Assembly: GCF_018457165.1 (NCBI RefSeq)
Contig: NZ_JAFMNX010000001.1
Coordinates: 744,001-808,000, forward strand
Origin: Tianweitania aestuarii
GTDB taxonomy: Bacteria > Pseudomonadota > Alphaproteobacteria > Rhizobiales > Rhizobiaceae
Direction of reading: 5' to 3'
DNA length: 64,000 nt
Shown here: positions 41,090 to 52,412 of the stretch, piece after piece
Layout: each line of letters starts with the position of its first letter
Position numbering within the stretch: position 1 is the first letter of the stretch
Notes under the pieces: generated by a model
Databases searched by the model: none
What the model was told of the DNA's origin: nothing
Seen by the model: the letters and a program-made list of their open reading frames with translations, nothing else
Position numbers and translations under genes: made by a program

Positions 41090-42184
41090 TCATCTCGCTT
41101 GTTGACGGAAGGCGTCGGGAACGGCTGCTTCGATCGCCTTTTTCATGACGGTGGGCAAGGCCTCGCCGGCGACCTCGCTTGGTGCCGACCACCACATGTC
41201 GGAGGGCGCAGGACCTTCAAACGGCGCGCGATACACATCTAGCATCAACGCAAAATGGGTGAAGATGTGAGTGATCGTGCCGGATGGCTTCCAATCCGCC
41301 TGGAAAGGCGCCTCATCCGGGCCAAACCCGCCGCTTGCCTGCCAGGCGCTGCACGGCACCTCGGCCATGCCGCCCAGCAAACCTTTGTCCGGCCGCTTGC
41401 GCAGCAGGATCGCACCATCGGCGCGGACCGCGACGAAGGCTGCACCGTGCCGCACAGGCCGCTCGGCCTTTGGCTTCTTGACTGGGAAGCGTTCCGGTTC
41501 ATCCAAGGCAAGCGCCTGACAATCGTCCTTGAACGGGCACAGAATGCAGGTCGGCCGGCGCGGCGTGCAGATGGAGGAGCCGAGATCCATCAAAGCCTGC
41601 GCGAAGTCGCCGGGTCGATCCGCAGGAACGATCTTAGCCAGTTCCGTTCGGATTTCGGATTTCGCCTGCGGAAGCGGTGTGTCGATGCGGTAAAGCCGCG
41701 TCACCACGCGCTCGATATTGCCGTCGATCACGACCGCAGGACGATTGAAAGCGATCGCTGCAATGGCCGCAGCGGTGTAGGCGCCAACGCCGGGCAGGGC
41801 ACGTAGGCCTTCTTCCGTATCGGGAAACTGGCCGCCAAATTGCTGCGCGACCGTATCGGCGCACTTCTTGAGGTTGCGAGCGCGCGAGTAATAGCCGAGG
41901 CCGGCCCATGCTCGCAGGATGTCGTCTTCGCTCGCAGCCGCCATTGCCAGCACATCGGGCCACCGCTCGGTGAAAGCGAGGAAGTATTTCTTCACAGCTT
42001 CAACCGTGGTCTGCTGCAGCATCACTTCGGAGAGCCAGATGCGATAGGGATCGGCTCGCACGCCACGCGCGGCTTCCGCTGGCGAAATGCGCCATGGCAG
42101 AACCCGGTGATGGCGATCATACCAGGCAAGCAGACGCTCGGCCTTGGGCGGAAGGGTGGGCAGATCTGTCGAAAGAAGGGTCAT
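41090..42184 (-). CDS. mutY: A/G-specific adenine glycosylase
   Basis: MutY removes adenine mispaired with 8-oxoguanine or G. EVMLQQTTVEAV holds the catalytic Glu, LPGVGAYTAAAIAAIAF is the helix-hairpin-helix, VVIDGNIERV holds the catalytic Asp and CTPRRPTCILCPFKDDC has the C-x6-C-x2-C-x5-C spacing of the [4Fe-4S] cluster. The C-terminal third is the NUDIX-like 8-oxoG recognition domain. The start given places the conserved LLAWYDRHH close to the N-terminus; an ATG seven codons upstream is also open. It is divergent from dciA. Confidence 0.95.
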   Translation of the reverse strand: MTLLSTDLPTLPPKAERLLAWYDRHHRVLPWRISPAEAARGVRADPYRIWLSEVMLQQTTVEAVKKYFLAFTERWPDVLAMAAASEDDILRAWAGLGYYSRARNLKKCADTVAQQFGGQFPDTEEGLRALPGVGAYTAAAIAAIAFNRPAVVIDGNIERVVTRLYRIDTPLPQAKSEIRTELAKIVPADRPGDFAQALMDLGSSICTPRRPTCILCPFKDDCQALALDEPERFPVKKPKAERPVRHGAAFVAVRADGAILLRKRPDKGLLGGMAEVPCSAWQASGGFGPDEAPFQADWKPSGTITHIFTHFALMLDVYRAPFEGPAPSDMWWSAPSEVAGEALPTVMKKAIEAAVPDAFRQQAR

Positions 42185-42234
42185 GCGGCGGAGGACGGCT
42201 ACCATCCAGCGTGGCGAAGCGGTAAACCCATCCC

Positions 42235-42738
42235 ATGGCAGAGAAACGTCGCTCCTACAACGCCCAGCCCGTCAGCGATCTTTCAACCGCGATCCTTGAT
42301 CCGGTGCTGCGCCGCCGCGCCGGGATCTCGGTTGGCCTCGTGCAATCCTGGGAAGAAATCGTCGGTCCAAAGGTCGCGGCCACATCTCGACCGGAAAAGA
42401 TTCAGTGGCCGCGACGCGCGCATGAAGATGATCCCTATCAGCCGGCCACGCTCATCATCGCCTGTGAAGGCCTAGCTGCCATGCGCATCCAGCACGAGGC
42501 CACGGAAATCATCGGCCGCATCAACGGCTATCTTGGTTTTCCAGCGATCGGCCGCATCAAGATCCTGCAAAAGCCGATCCTCCATACGCATGCCAAACCC
42601 AAGCCGGAACTACGGCCATTGACCCCAGGCGAAAGCGACAAGTTGGCAGGCCGCGTCAGCGTGATCGAGGACGAAGGTTTGCGCCAATCGCTGGAAGCTT
42701 TGGGGCGCGCGGTGATTGGTCGCCGCAAGCGACCTTAA
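42235..42738 (+). CDS. DciA/DUF721 family protein
   Basis: This 167-residue protein resembles DUF721, the family that includes DciA, the helicase loader-like factor that binds DnaB in bacteria without DnaC. LDPVLRRRAGISVGLVQSWEEIVGPKVA and the hydrophobic core PATLIIACEGLAAMRIQHEATEIIGRIN are seen in parts (SWEEIVGPKVAATS; ATLIIACEGLAAM). The C-terminal third is charged and ends in a basic patch. It is divergent from mutY, and dsbA follows on the same strand after its own promoter. Confidence 0.85.
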   Translation: MAEKRRSYNAQPVSDLSTAILDPVLRRRAGISVGLVQSWEEIVGPKVAATSRPEKIQWPRRAHEDDPYQPATLIIACEGLAAMRIQHEATEIIGRINGYLGFPAIGRIKILQKPILHTHAKPKPELRPLTPGESDKLAGRVSVIEDEGLRQSLEALGRAVIGRRKRP

Positions 42739-42803
42739 TTTTCGCGCATTCGTGAATGTTTTGTCTCATCCAGTTAATTGGTTTAACGACAGGAATGACG
42801 TAT

Positions 42804-42832
42804 TTGCCGCATAAAGGTGTGGCGACTACGAT
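42804..42832 (+). promoter_or_regulatory. Candidate promoter for the dsbA-like gene
   Basis: TTGCCG (42804-42809) and TACGAT (42827-42832) have a 17-base spacer and lie 39 bases before the dsbA start codon. Confidence 0.4.
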
Positions 42833-42871
42833 AGGCCCGCTACCAGATACAAGTCACAGGTGATCCCGATC

Positions 42872-43543
42872 ATGACGCCCTCGCTTACACGCCGCTCCCT
42901 GCTGGGGTCGATGTCAGTCGTTCCCGCCGCGCTTACTTTGGCGTCCTTCGGCGGAAGTAGTGTAGCCAACGCGCAGGCGGCTGCTCCGGCTGCCACCGGC
43001 AATGTCGATATGGTGAAGCTCCTGGAAGCCGGCTCGCTGCCCGACAAGGTGCTGGGCAAGGATGACGCGCCGGTCACGATCGTCGAATACGCATCCATGA
43101 CCTGCAGCCACTGCGCGCATTTCGATGTCGCAACGCTGCCGACGATCAAGGAAAAGTACATCGACACGGGCAAGGCGCGGCTGATCATGCGCGAGTTCCC
43201 GTTTGATCCGCGTGCCGAAGCAGGCTTCATGCTGGCGCGCTGTTCGGGCGACAACTACTTCGCCATGGTCGACGTGCTCTTCAAGCAGCAGGAACAGTGG
43301 GCGCCGGTTCAGGATGCCAAGGCTGCCCTGCTTCAGATCTCCAAGCTGGCCGGCTTTACACAGGAAAGCTTCGAGGCGTGCTTGACCGACCAGAAGCTGC
43401 TCGACGATATCAGGGCTGTCCGGACCCGTGGCTCCCAGGAATTTGGCGTCGATGCCACCCCGACCTTCTTCATCAATGGCAAGAAATATTCCGGCGCGCT
43501 CTCGATCGACGAGATGTCGGCGGTTATCGACGGCCTGCTTTAA
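42872..43543 (+). CDS. DsbA family thiol:disulfide oxidoreductase, Tat-exported
   Basis: The N-terminus carries a twin-arginine signal (SLTRRSLLGSM, hydrophobic stretch, cleavage near ANAQA), so the protein folds before export to the periplasm. A thioredoxin fold follows with active site TCSHC (CxxC with Ser-His), then the family segments FPFDPRAEAGFMLARC and DATPTFFINGKKYSGAL, the latter with the cis-Pro. It probably introduces or shuffles disulfides in periplasmic proteins. The ATG with AGGTG nine bases upstream is chosen over the preceding GTG. Its pairing with smc recurs in alphaproteobacteria. Confidence 0.9.
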   Translation: MTPSLTRRSLLGSMSVVPAALTLASFGGSSVANAQAAAPAATGNVDMVKLLEAGSLPDKVLGKDDAPVTIVEYASMTCSHCAHFDVATLPTIKEKYIDTGKARLIMREFPFDPRAEAGFMLARCSGDNYFAMVDVLFKQQEQWAPVQDAKAALLQISKLAGFTQESFEACLTDQKLLDDIRAVRTRGSQEFGVDATPTFFINGKKYSGALSIDEMSAVIDGLL

Positions 43544-43553
43544 GCCGATCGGC

Positions 43554-43582
43554 GGACGCGGCTTGTCCGCGTTCCCGTTTTT
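43554..43582 (+). terminator. Probable intrinsic terminator after the dsbA-like gene
   Basis: GGACGCGG (43554-43561) pairs with CCGCGTTC (43667 is not involved; arm 43567-43574) around CTTGT, with one G-T pair, and TTTTT follows at 43578-43582. The smc start is 16 bases further on, so read-through or a promoter inside the dsbA gene must supply smc. Confidence 0.6.
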
Positions 43583-43597
43583 CCGGGAAGAGAGCTG

Positions 43598-46500
43598 ATG
43601 CGCTTTTCCCGCCTGCGCCTGCTCGGCTTCAAGTCCTTCGTGGAACCGGCCGAGTTCGTGATCGAGCGCGGCTTGACCGGTGTGGTCGGGCCCAATGGCT
43701 GCGGCAAGTCCAACCTTGTCGAGGCGCTGCGCTGGGTCATGGGCGAAAGCTCCTACAAGAACATGCGCGCGTCCGGCATGGACGATGTGATCTTTTCCGG
43801 TTCCGCCACGCGTCCGGCGCGCAATGCGGCCGAAGTCACGCTCTTTCTCGACAATTCCGATCGCACCGCGCCGCCATCCTTCAACAATGACGACGAGTTG
43901 CAGGTATCGCGTCGCATCGAGCGCGCGTCCGGCTCGATCTACCGCATCAACGGCAAGGAAGCGCGCGCCAAGGATGTGCAGCTGCTTTTCGCCGACCAGT
44001 CCACCGGCGCCCGATCGCCATCCATGGTGGGGCAGGGGCGCATTGGCGAACTGATCCAGGCCAAGCCGCAGGCACGCCGCGCGTTGCTGGAAGAAGCCGC
44101 CGGCATATCCGGTCTGCATACCCGCCGCCATGAAGCGGAGTTGCGCCTGCGCGCGGCCGAACAGAACCTCGAACGTCTTGATGACGTGGTCGGCGAACTC
44201 GGCTCTCAGATCGAGAACCTGAAGCGTCAGGCGCGTCAGGCGCAGCGCTTCAAGAACCTGTCAGCCGACATTCGCAAGGCCGAAGCCACCTTGCTGCATC
44301 TGCGCTGGACGCAGGCCAAGGAGCAGGCGGCGCAGGCACAAACGGTTCTGCATCAGGCCACGATGGTCGTGGCGACACGTGCCGCGACACAGATGGAAGC
44401 CGCCAAGCAGCAAGGTATCGGCGCGCATCACCTGCCGACTTTACGCGATGCAGCGGCCGCAGCATTGGCCACGGTCCAGCGGCTGGAGCTTGCCAAGGCG
44501 CAGATGGAAGATGAGGCCAGGCGCCTGCGCGAGCGCCAGGCGGAGCTTGCCCGACGTCTCGAACAATTGACCGGCGACCTCGCGCGCGAGGAACAGCTTG
44601 GCACTGAGAACACCGCCGCTCTTGCCCGTCTGGATGAGGAGGAGGCCGTTCTTCAGGCTGACCATGACGGAGCGGATCTTCGCGAAAGGCAGAGCCACGA
44701 GGCTTTGGAGCAGGGGAGCGCAGCTTTGTCTGCCGCCGAAGCAGCGCTGGGCGAGGCTACGACGCGGCGGGCGGAAGTGGCTGCGCAACGGGCTGAACTC
44801 GATCGCGCTCTTCGCGCCGCCCAAGAGCGCTTGCAGCGGCTGAGCGCTCAGGCCGCCGATATCCAGCGCGAAGCGGAAGCGCTCAACGCCCGGATGAGGG
44901 CTGCGCCTGATGTCGAAGACGCGAAGCGGGCCGTTGCGGCTGCTGAAACGGAGTCAAAGCAGGCCGAAAGCGTGTTGGCGCAAGCTGAACACGCGGTTGT
45001 TGAAGCGCGTCGCGAGGAAAGTGAAGCGCGTGCGCCTTTGGGTGACGCGAAGGCCGCGTTGGCTGCAATCGAAACCGAAGCGCGGACGCTAACCAGGGTG
45101 CTGAATGCCGGGCACAGCCAGGACTTTCCGCCCGTGCTCGATCAGATCGAAGTCGAGCGCGGCTATGAGGCAGCTCTCGGCGCGGCCTTGGGTGATGATC
45201 TCGATCTGCCACTCCACGTTCAAGCGCCGGCGTTCTGGGGTGATGCGCCGTTCCGTTCCGACGATCCAAACCTGCCCGTCGGTATCGTGTCTTTGGCGCA
45301 GCATGTCAAAGCACCTCGTCAGCTCGGGCGGCGGTTGGCGCAGATCGGCTTGGTGACGGCAGACGATGGCGCGCGTCGCCAAAGCGAGCTGGCGCCGGGC
45401 CAACGGCTGGTGACATCGGATGGCGCTTTGTGGCGATGGGACGGTTACCGCGCCAGCGCCGATGCGCCCACAGCCGCCGCGCAGCGCCTTGCGCAAAAGA
45501 ACCGGTTGGCTGAACTCGATGCCGAGCTTCAGCTTGGGCGAGCAACCCTGACGGATGCTGAGCAGAGCGCGCAGGCTGCGGACGCTAGCTTGAAACAGGC
45601 GGTGAACGCTGAGCGCGAAGCGCGTGACGCCCTGCGGCGCTTGCAGCAGGAAACCGCAAAAGCGCGCGACGTCTTGCTTAGAGCCGAACGCGCTGCGGCG
45701 GATCTTGCGGCGCGGCAGGCCGCGATTGGTGAGGCATCCGCGCGCATCAACGACAGTCGGAGCGAGGCTGAGCGTGCGCTTGCAGATGCGAGTGATGCGA
45801 TGGGCACGGCGCCGGAACTCTCCGCGCTCGATGCTGATCTGGACGCCTCGCGCGCTGTGGCCGCTTCGAAGCGGACCCATCACGCCGATCTCCGCGCAGC
45901 CGTCGACACGTTAAGGCGCGAAGCCGAGATGCGGACGCGTCGCTTGGGCGCGATCGCCAATGAGCGCCGCGCCTGGCGCGATCGCAGCGAGAATGCAGGC
46001 AAGCAGCTTGTCGCTCTGGAAGCCCGCCGCGCTGATGCGCAAGCCGAGCAGTCGACCTTGTTCGCGGCACCGGAAGAGCTTGATACGCGCCGCCGATCCT
46101 TGAACAGCGAGTTGGCGCAAGCGGAAACGACGCACACCCATGCCGCCGATGCACTGAAAACAGCTGAGATCAAACAGCTCGAATTCGACAGGGCGGCGAC
46201 GACCGCGATTGCCGCGCTGTCCGAAGCGCGCGAAACACGTGGCCGCGCCGAAGAGCGTGTTACGGCAGCCGACGATCGTCGCCTGGAGATCGAAGCACGT
46301 ATCAATGAGGCTCTGGGCGTGCCCCCGCATAAGGCGCTTGCTCATGCAGGCATCGCGGAGGCGGATGCACTGCCGACTGCAGCGGAGGTCGAGCAGCGGC
46401 TTGAGCGGTTCAAGTCCGAGCGCGATCGGCTTGGCGCCGTGAACCTGCGCGCCGATGAGGAACAGCGTGAACTGACCGATCGGCTCAACACCTTGGTAAA

Positions 46501-47056
46501 GGACCGGGACGATGTTGTGGAAGCGATCCGAATGTTGCGGCAGGCGATCCATGGCCTGAACCGCGAAGGGCGCGAGCGCTTGCTGGCCGCCTTCGAGGTC
46601 GTCAACGGTCAGTTCCAGCGGCTCTTCACGCATCTGTTCGGCGGCGGCGAGGCGGAGCTTCAGCTGATCGAGTCGGATGATCCGCTGAATGCAGGTCTCG
46701 AAATCGTCGCCCGCCCGCCTGGCAAGAAGCCGCAAACCATGACGCTTCTGTCCGGCGGTGAGCAGGCTTTGACGGCCATGGCGCTGATTTTTGCGGTTTT
46801 CCTCACCAATCCCGCACCGATTTGCGTGCTGGACGAGGTCGATGCACCGCTCGACGACCACAATGTCGAGCGTTTCTGCAACCTCATGGACGAGATGGCG
46901 GCATCCACGGACACGCGCTTCGTGGTGATCACGCACAATCCAATTACCATGGCACGCATGAACCGGCTGTTCGGCGTGACCATGGCCGAGCAGGGTGTGA
47001 GCCAGCTTGTTTCGGTGGACCTGCAAACCGCCGAGCAGATCGCGGAAGCCGTCTAG
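43598..47056 (+). CDS. smc: Chromosome segregation protein SMC
   Basis: SMC forms the dimeric ATPase of the bacterial condensin that compacts and segregates the chromosome. Walker A is GPNGCGKSN (31-39). Two long coiled-coil arms (about 170-500 and 650-950) flank a hinge near 505-640 with GYEAALGAALGDDLDLPL. The C-terminal head has the ABC signature LLSGGEQAL (about 1050) and Walker B PICVLDEVDAPLDD (about 1075). The total of 1152 residues is normal. The partner genes scpA and scpB are not in the window. Confidence 0.97.
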   Translation: MRFSRLRLLGFKSFVEPAEFVIERGLTGVVGPNGCGKSNLVEALRWVMGESSYKNMRASGMDDVIFSGSATRPARNAAEVTLFLDNSDRTAPPSFNNDDELQVSRRIERASGSIYRINGKEARAKDVQLLFADQSTGARSPSMVGQGRIGELIQAKPQARRALLEEAAGISGLHTRRHEAELRLRAAEQNLERLDDVVGELGSQIENLKRQARQAQRFKNLSADIRKAEATLLHLRWTQAKEQAAQAQTVLHQATMVVATRAATQMEAAKQQGIGAHHLPTLRDAAAAALATVQRLELAKAQMEDEARRLRERQAELARRLEQLTGDLAREEQLGTENTAALARLDEEEAVLQADHDGADLRERQSHEALEQGSAALSAAEAALGEATTRRAEVAAQRAELDRALRAAQERLQRLSAQAADIQREAEALNARMRAAPDVEDAKRAVAAAETESKQAESVLAQAEHAVVEARREESEARAPLGDAKAALAAIETEARTLTRVLNAGHSQDFPPVLDQIEVERGYEAALGAALGDDLDLPLHVQAPAFWGDAPFRSDDPNLPVGIVSLAQHVKAPRQLGRRLAQIGLVTADDGARRQSELAPGQRLVTSDGALWRWDGYRASADAPTAAAQRLAQKNRLAELDAELQLGRATLTDAEQSAQAADASLKQAVNAEREARDALRRLQQETAKARDVLLRAERAAADLAARQAAIGEASARINDSRSEAERALADASDAMGTAPELSALDADLDASRAVAASKRTHHADLRAAVDTLRREAEMRTRRLGAIANERRAWRDRSENAGKQLVALEARRADAQAEQSTLFAAPEELDTRRRSLNSELAQAETTHTHAADALKTAEIKQLEFDRAATTAIAALSEARETRGRAEERVTAADDRRLEIEARINEALGVPPHKALAHAGIAEADALPTAAEVEQRLERFKSERDRLGAVNLRADEEQRELTDRLNTLVKDRDDVVEAIRMLRQAIHGLNREGRERLLAAFEVVNGQFQRLFTHLFGGGEAELQLIESDDPLNAGLEIVARPPGKKPQTMTLLSGGEQALTAMALIFAVFLTNPAPICVLDEVDAPLDDHNVERFCNLMDEMAASTDTRFVVITHNPITMARMNRLFGVTMAEQGVSQLVSVDLQTAEQIAEAV

Positions 47057-47071
47057 CGTACGTGCTCCGCC

Positions 47072-47088
47072 GCCGGTTTATTACCGGC
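47072..47088 (+). other. Stem-loop after smc
   Basis: GCCGGT and ACCGGC form a 6-bp stem with a TTATT loop, 16 bases past the smc stop. No T-run follows. The remaining 200 bases before ppdK hold no gene; a small dyad GCAGT-CGAC-ACTGC lies at 47176-47189, and AGGAGGG at 47281 is the ppdK ribosome-binding site. Confidence 0.4.
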
Positions 47089-47291
47089 AGGATCGATGCA
47101 GTGAACGTGCCGGATAGTCCGTAACGCTCCAGCCAAACGCCTCCGTATCTGCATCAAGCGGGCCGCTCGAATCAGGCAGTCGACACTGCTAATCGATTGA
47201 GTGATGGGGATGAGGCGAGCGTGTCTTGCCATCCGACAGGCCACAGCCTATCCGCCTTGTTGAGCTTGATCGGCCGCTGCAGGAGGGACGA

Positions 47292-49955
<2,664 letters not shown>

Positions 49956-50017
49956 CGCCACGCATTTGCCACAGGCTGAGCGCAGCGGGATCGGACTGCA
50001 TTCCTCGAGTCCGTCCC

Positions 50018-50752
50018 ATGCGCTTCAGCCTGTCTGCTTTCGCTGTTTTGATCTCACTCAGTGCGGCTTCGGCCGAGCCACTGGTTGAACCGTCCCTACA
50101 CCTTCCACACAGCGGCCATCTGCGGGTCGCCGTGACGCTCGATGCCTGCGGCGGCAAAACCGACGCGCGCATTCTCGATACGCTGGTCGCCAATCACATT
50201 CCGGCGACGATCTTTGCGACCGGTCGCTGGTTGAAGCACAATGGTGCCGCTTTGGCGGTGCTGAAGGCGCATCCCGATCTGTTCGAGATCGAGGATCATG
50301 GCGCCAATCACATTCCTGCTGTTGATCATGCCTCGACGATCTATGGGCTGAAGGCCGCGGGCTCTCCTGCTGCTGTGGAAGCGGAAGTGCAGGGTGGGGC
50401 AGATGCTCTGATCGCTGCCGGCGTTCCGCATCCGCATTGGTTTCGTGGTGCGACTGCGAAATACAGCCGTGGCGCGATCAGCGAAGTTCACGCACTAGGC
50501 TTAAAGGTCGCCGGCTACTCGCTGAATGGTGACGGCGGTTCACTGCTTGGTGCGAAACAAGCGCAGAAGGTGATCGCCGCGGCCAAGGACGGCGACGTCA
50601 TCATCGCGCATATCAACCAGCCCACGCATCAGGCAGGCTCAGGCGTCGCGGCCGGATTGCTCGCCTTGAAGGCGCGCGGCGCCGAGTTCGTCAAACTCGA
50701 TGGGCTTAAAAGCGACGAGACTGGCCAACCCGCTGCTCAGGCCGCCTTCTGA
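50018..50752 (+). CDS. Secreted polysaccharide deacetylase-like protein (NodB homology)
   Basis: A signal peptide (MRFSLSAFAVLISLSAASA) directs export. The NodB-type core has AVTLDACGGKTDARILDTL, in which the Asp-Ala-Cys takes the place of the usual Asp-Asp-Gly, then PATIFATGRWLKHN, the metal-binding EDHGANHIP, WFRGATAKYS and VIIAHINQP. It probably removes acetyl groups from a cell-wall or surface polysaccharide in the periplasm. The altered first metal motif makes full activity less certain. Its 3' end overlaps the convergent serine hydrolase gene by 16 bases. Confidence 0.85.
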   Translation: MRFSLSAFAVLISLSAASAEPLVEPSLHLPHSGHLRVAVTLDACGGKTDARILDTLVANHIPATIFATGRWLKHNGAALAVLKAHPDLFEIEDHGANHIPAVDHASTIYGLKAAGSPAAVEAEVQGGADALIAAGVPHPHWFRGATAKYSRGAISEVHALGLKVAGYSLNGDGGSLLGAKQAQKVIAAAKDGDVIIAHINQPTHQAGSGVAAGLLALKARGAEFVKLDGLKSDETGQPAAQAAF

Positions 50753-51777
50753 GCCGCTGCGAGAATTTCGTCGAACAGGCCATGCAACTGCTGCACATAG
50801 CCGTTGCGGCCAGACGGCGCGTTGGGGTCTGAAATCATCACCGTGACGAGATCGGCTTGCGGAGCCACGAACAGCATCTGCCCGCCGTAACCCCAGGCAT
50901 AGCGCACCGGCTGGCCGTTTACTTCGCGCAGGAACCAGCCATAGCCATATTGGTGGCCGGTCCAAGGCGATGCCGTTCGCGGCTGCCAGCTGAGGTCGAT
51001 CCACTCCTGCGACACGACTTGCGTATCGCCAACCTTGCCGCCGTTGCGGATCATCTCGCCAAAGGCAAGCAGCGCGCGCGGTGACAGAACCATCTGGTTG
51101 CCGCCGAAATAGATGCCTTGCGGGTCCTTCGACCAGGAAGGGATCGTGATGTCGAGCGGCTCGGCCAGCCATTCGCGGGCCAATGCCAGTGTCGAGCGGC
51201 CGGTGACGCGCGTGAGAATGGCCGAGAGAAGATGCGTGTTGCCGGTGGAATAGAGCATCCTGCCACCGGGTTCGTCCACGAAAGGCTGTTCCAGCGCATA
51301 GCGAACCCAATTGCGGCTTTGCACCCAGCGGCCATAGTTCGGGCCGGATGTGCGCTCGAGGCCAGCCTGCATCGACAAAAGATTGCCGACCGTGACTTCA
51401 CGCAGGCGCGGATCGGGATCGGATGGCACTGCATTGCCGAGCAGGGGAACGATCGTCTGATCTGGGCCTTCGAGCACCTTTTTGTCGATTGCGATGCCGA
51501 CAAGCACGGACATAATGGTCTTCGATGCAGACTTGATGTTGACGCCCTGGGTAAGCGGACCACCGCGAAGAACCTCTTCGATCAGCGGCTCGCCGGCACG
51601 CGTAACGATCAGCGAGCGCATGGCATCAAAGCTGTTCGCCCGTTCCAGAATGGCGCTCTGCCAAGACGGATCCTGAGCGAAGGCGCTGCGCGAAAGCAAA
51701 GGCGTCAGCGCGGCTGAGCCGGCTGCGGCCAGGAATGAACGACGGGAAAGCGGCGAAAACGTATGAGCGGAATTCAT
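50737..51777 (-). CDS. Beta-lactamase-family serine hydrolase, Tat-exported
   Basis: The 346-residue protein begins with a twin-arginine signal (LSRRSFLAAAG, cleavage near SAFAQ). The nucleophile motif SxxK is SASK at 83-86, the Tyr base is in RMLYSTGNTHLLS and the third motif region is AWGYGGQMLFV. This is the class C beta-lactamase/DD-peptidase/esterase fold; the YSTGN form is common in carboxylesterases and peptidases that do not destroy beta-lactams. The ATG overlaps the TGA of the 37-codon ORF upstream (ATGA). Confidence 0.9.
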   Translation of the reverse strand: MNSAHTFSPLSRRSFLAAAGSAALTPLLSRSAFAQDPSWQSAILERANSFDAMRSLIVTRAGEPLIEEVLRGGPLTQGVNIKSASKTIMSVLVGIAIDKKVLEGPDQTIVPLLGNAVPSDPDPRLREVTVGNLLSMQAGLERTSGPNYGRWVQSRNWVRYALEQPFVDEPGGRMLYSTGNTHLLSAILTRVTGRSTLALAREWLAEPLDITIPSWSKDPQGIYFGGNQMVLSPRALLAFGEMIRNGGKVGDTQVVSQEWIDLSWQPRTASPWTGHQYGYGWFLREVNGQPVRYAWGYGGQMLFVAPQADLVTVMISDPNAPSGRNGYVQQLHGLFDEILAAAQKAA

Positions 51778-51887
51778 GATCCAGGAAGTGGGCTCGAATT
51801 AATGCCGAAACAGGGCGGCAGGATCACATAGCCGCCCACAGCGATCACGATGAGCGGAGCGCCGTCATCGCGATCGTGGCAAGACAT
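51774..51887 (-). CDS. 37-residue putative membrane protein coupled to both neighbours
   Basis: The ATG overlaps the DUF427 stop as TGATG, and its TGA overlaps the start of the serine hydrolase gene as ATGA. So it fills the gap between them exactly. The product has a charged N-terminus (MSCHDRDDG), one hydrophobic stretch PLIVIAVGGYVILPPCFGI and a short polar tail. There is no separate ribosome-binding site, so translation would depend on reinitiation from DUF427. I do not recognise the sequence. It might instead be a translated spacer that only couples the flanking genes. Confidence 0.5.
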   Translation of the reverse strand: MSCHDRDDGAPLIVIAVGGYVILPPCFGINSSPLPGS

Positions 51888-52297
51888 CAGAGAGCGACGG
51901 ACTGATCGGTCTTGTTGTCGACCGCCTCGATGCGAACCTTCTTCGGGTAGAAGGCGGCATGACCCGCGATGGAAGAGACACCGCCCTTTGGCGTCTCGTA
52001 GGCCCACATCACATCATCGACGGCCTCGCCATTGGCGGTCACGCTCCAATGCGATGCGTCGCCCTTGTGCGGGCAATGGCTCACGGTAGGCGACTTTCTG
52101 AGGAACTCGAAATAGATGTCCTTCACGGGAAAATAGAACACGGGATCATGGTCTTCTTCACGAAGAAGCAGAGCTTCCTTCGTGGACCCGACGATCACGT
52201 CCGAAAAGGTGGCGGTGACCACGCCATCAAACGGCTCAATGGTGATACCGCCCGTTGCCGGCTGCTTGTTTGCGGTTGAAGCGTTGAAGCTGTCCAT
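51887..52297 (-). CDS. DUF427 domain protein
   Basis: The 136-residue protein matches DUF427: FDGVVTATFSDVIVGSTKEALLLRE, split as GVVTATFSDVIVGS, VFYFPVKDIYFEFL, then the conserved SHCPHKGDASHWSV and WAYETPKGGVSSIAGHAAFYP. DUF427 proteins are small cytoplasmic beta-rich proteins with no proven reaction. AGGGAG upstream supports this ATG. It is the first gene of a tightly overlapping operon with the 37-codon ORF and the serine hydrolase. A 115-base spacer with no visible feature separates it from the hypothetical gene upstream. Confidence 0.88.
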   Translation of the reverse strand: MDSFNASTANKQPATGGITIEPFDGVVTATFSDVIVGSTKEALLLREEDHDPVFYFPVKDIYFEFLRKSPTVSHCPHKGDASHWSVTANGEAVDDVMWAYETPKGGVSSIAGHAAFYPKKVRIEAVDNKTDQSVAL

Positions 52298-52412
52298 GAT
52301 CCGCTCTCCCTGTTCTTTGCTGTGTGAGCGAGGAACGCAGTCAAAGGCGGCGTGTTCCACTGGTTGCGTAAGGCGAATGCTGAGGAAACTCGCCTCTACC
52401 CGCAAAGACAGC

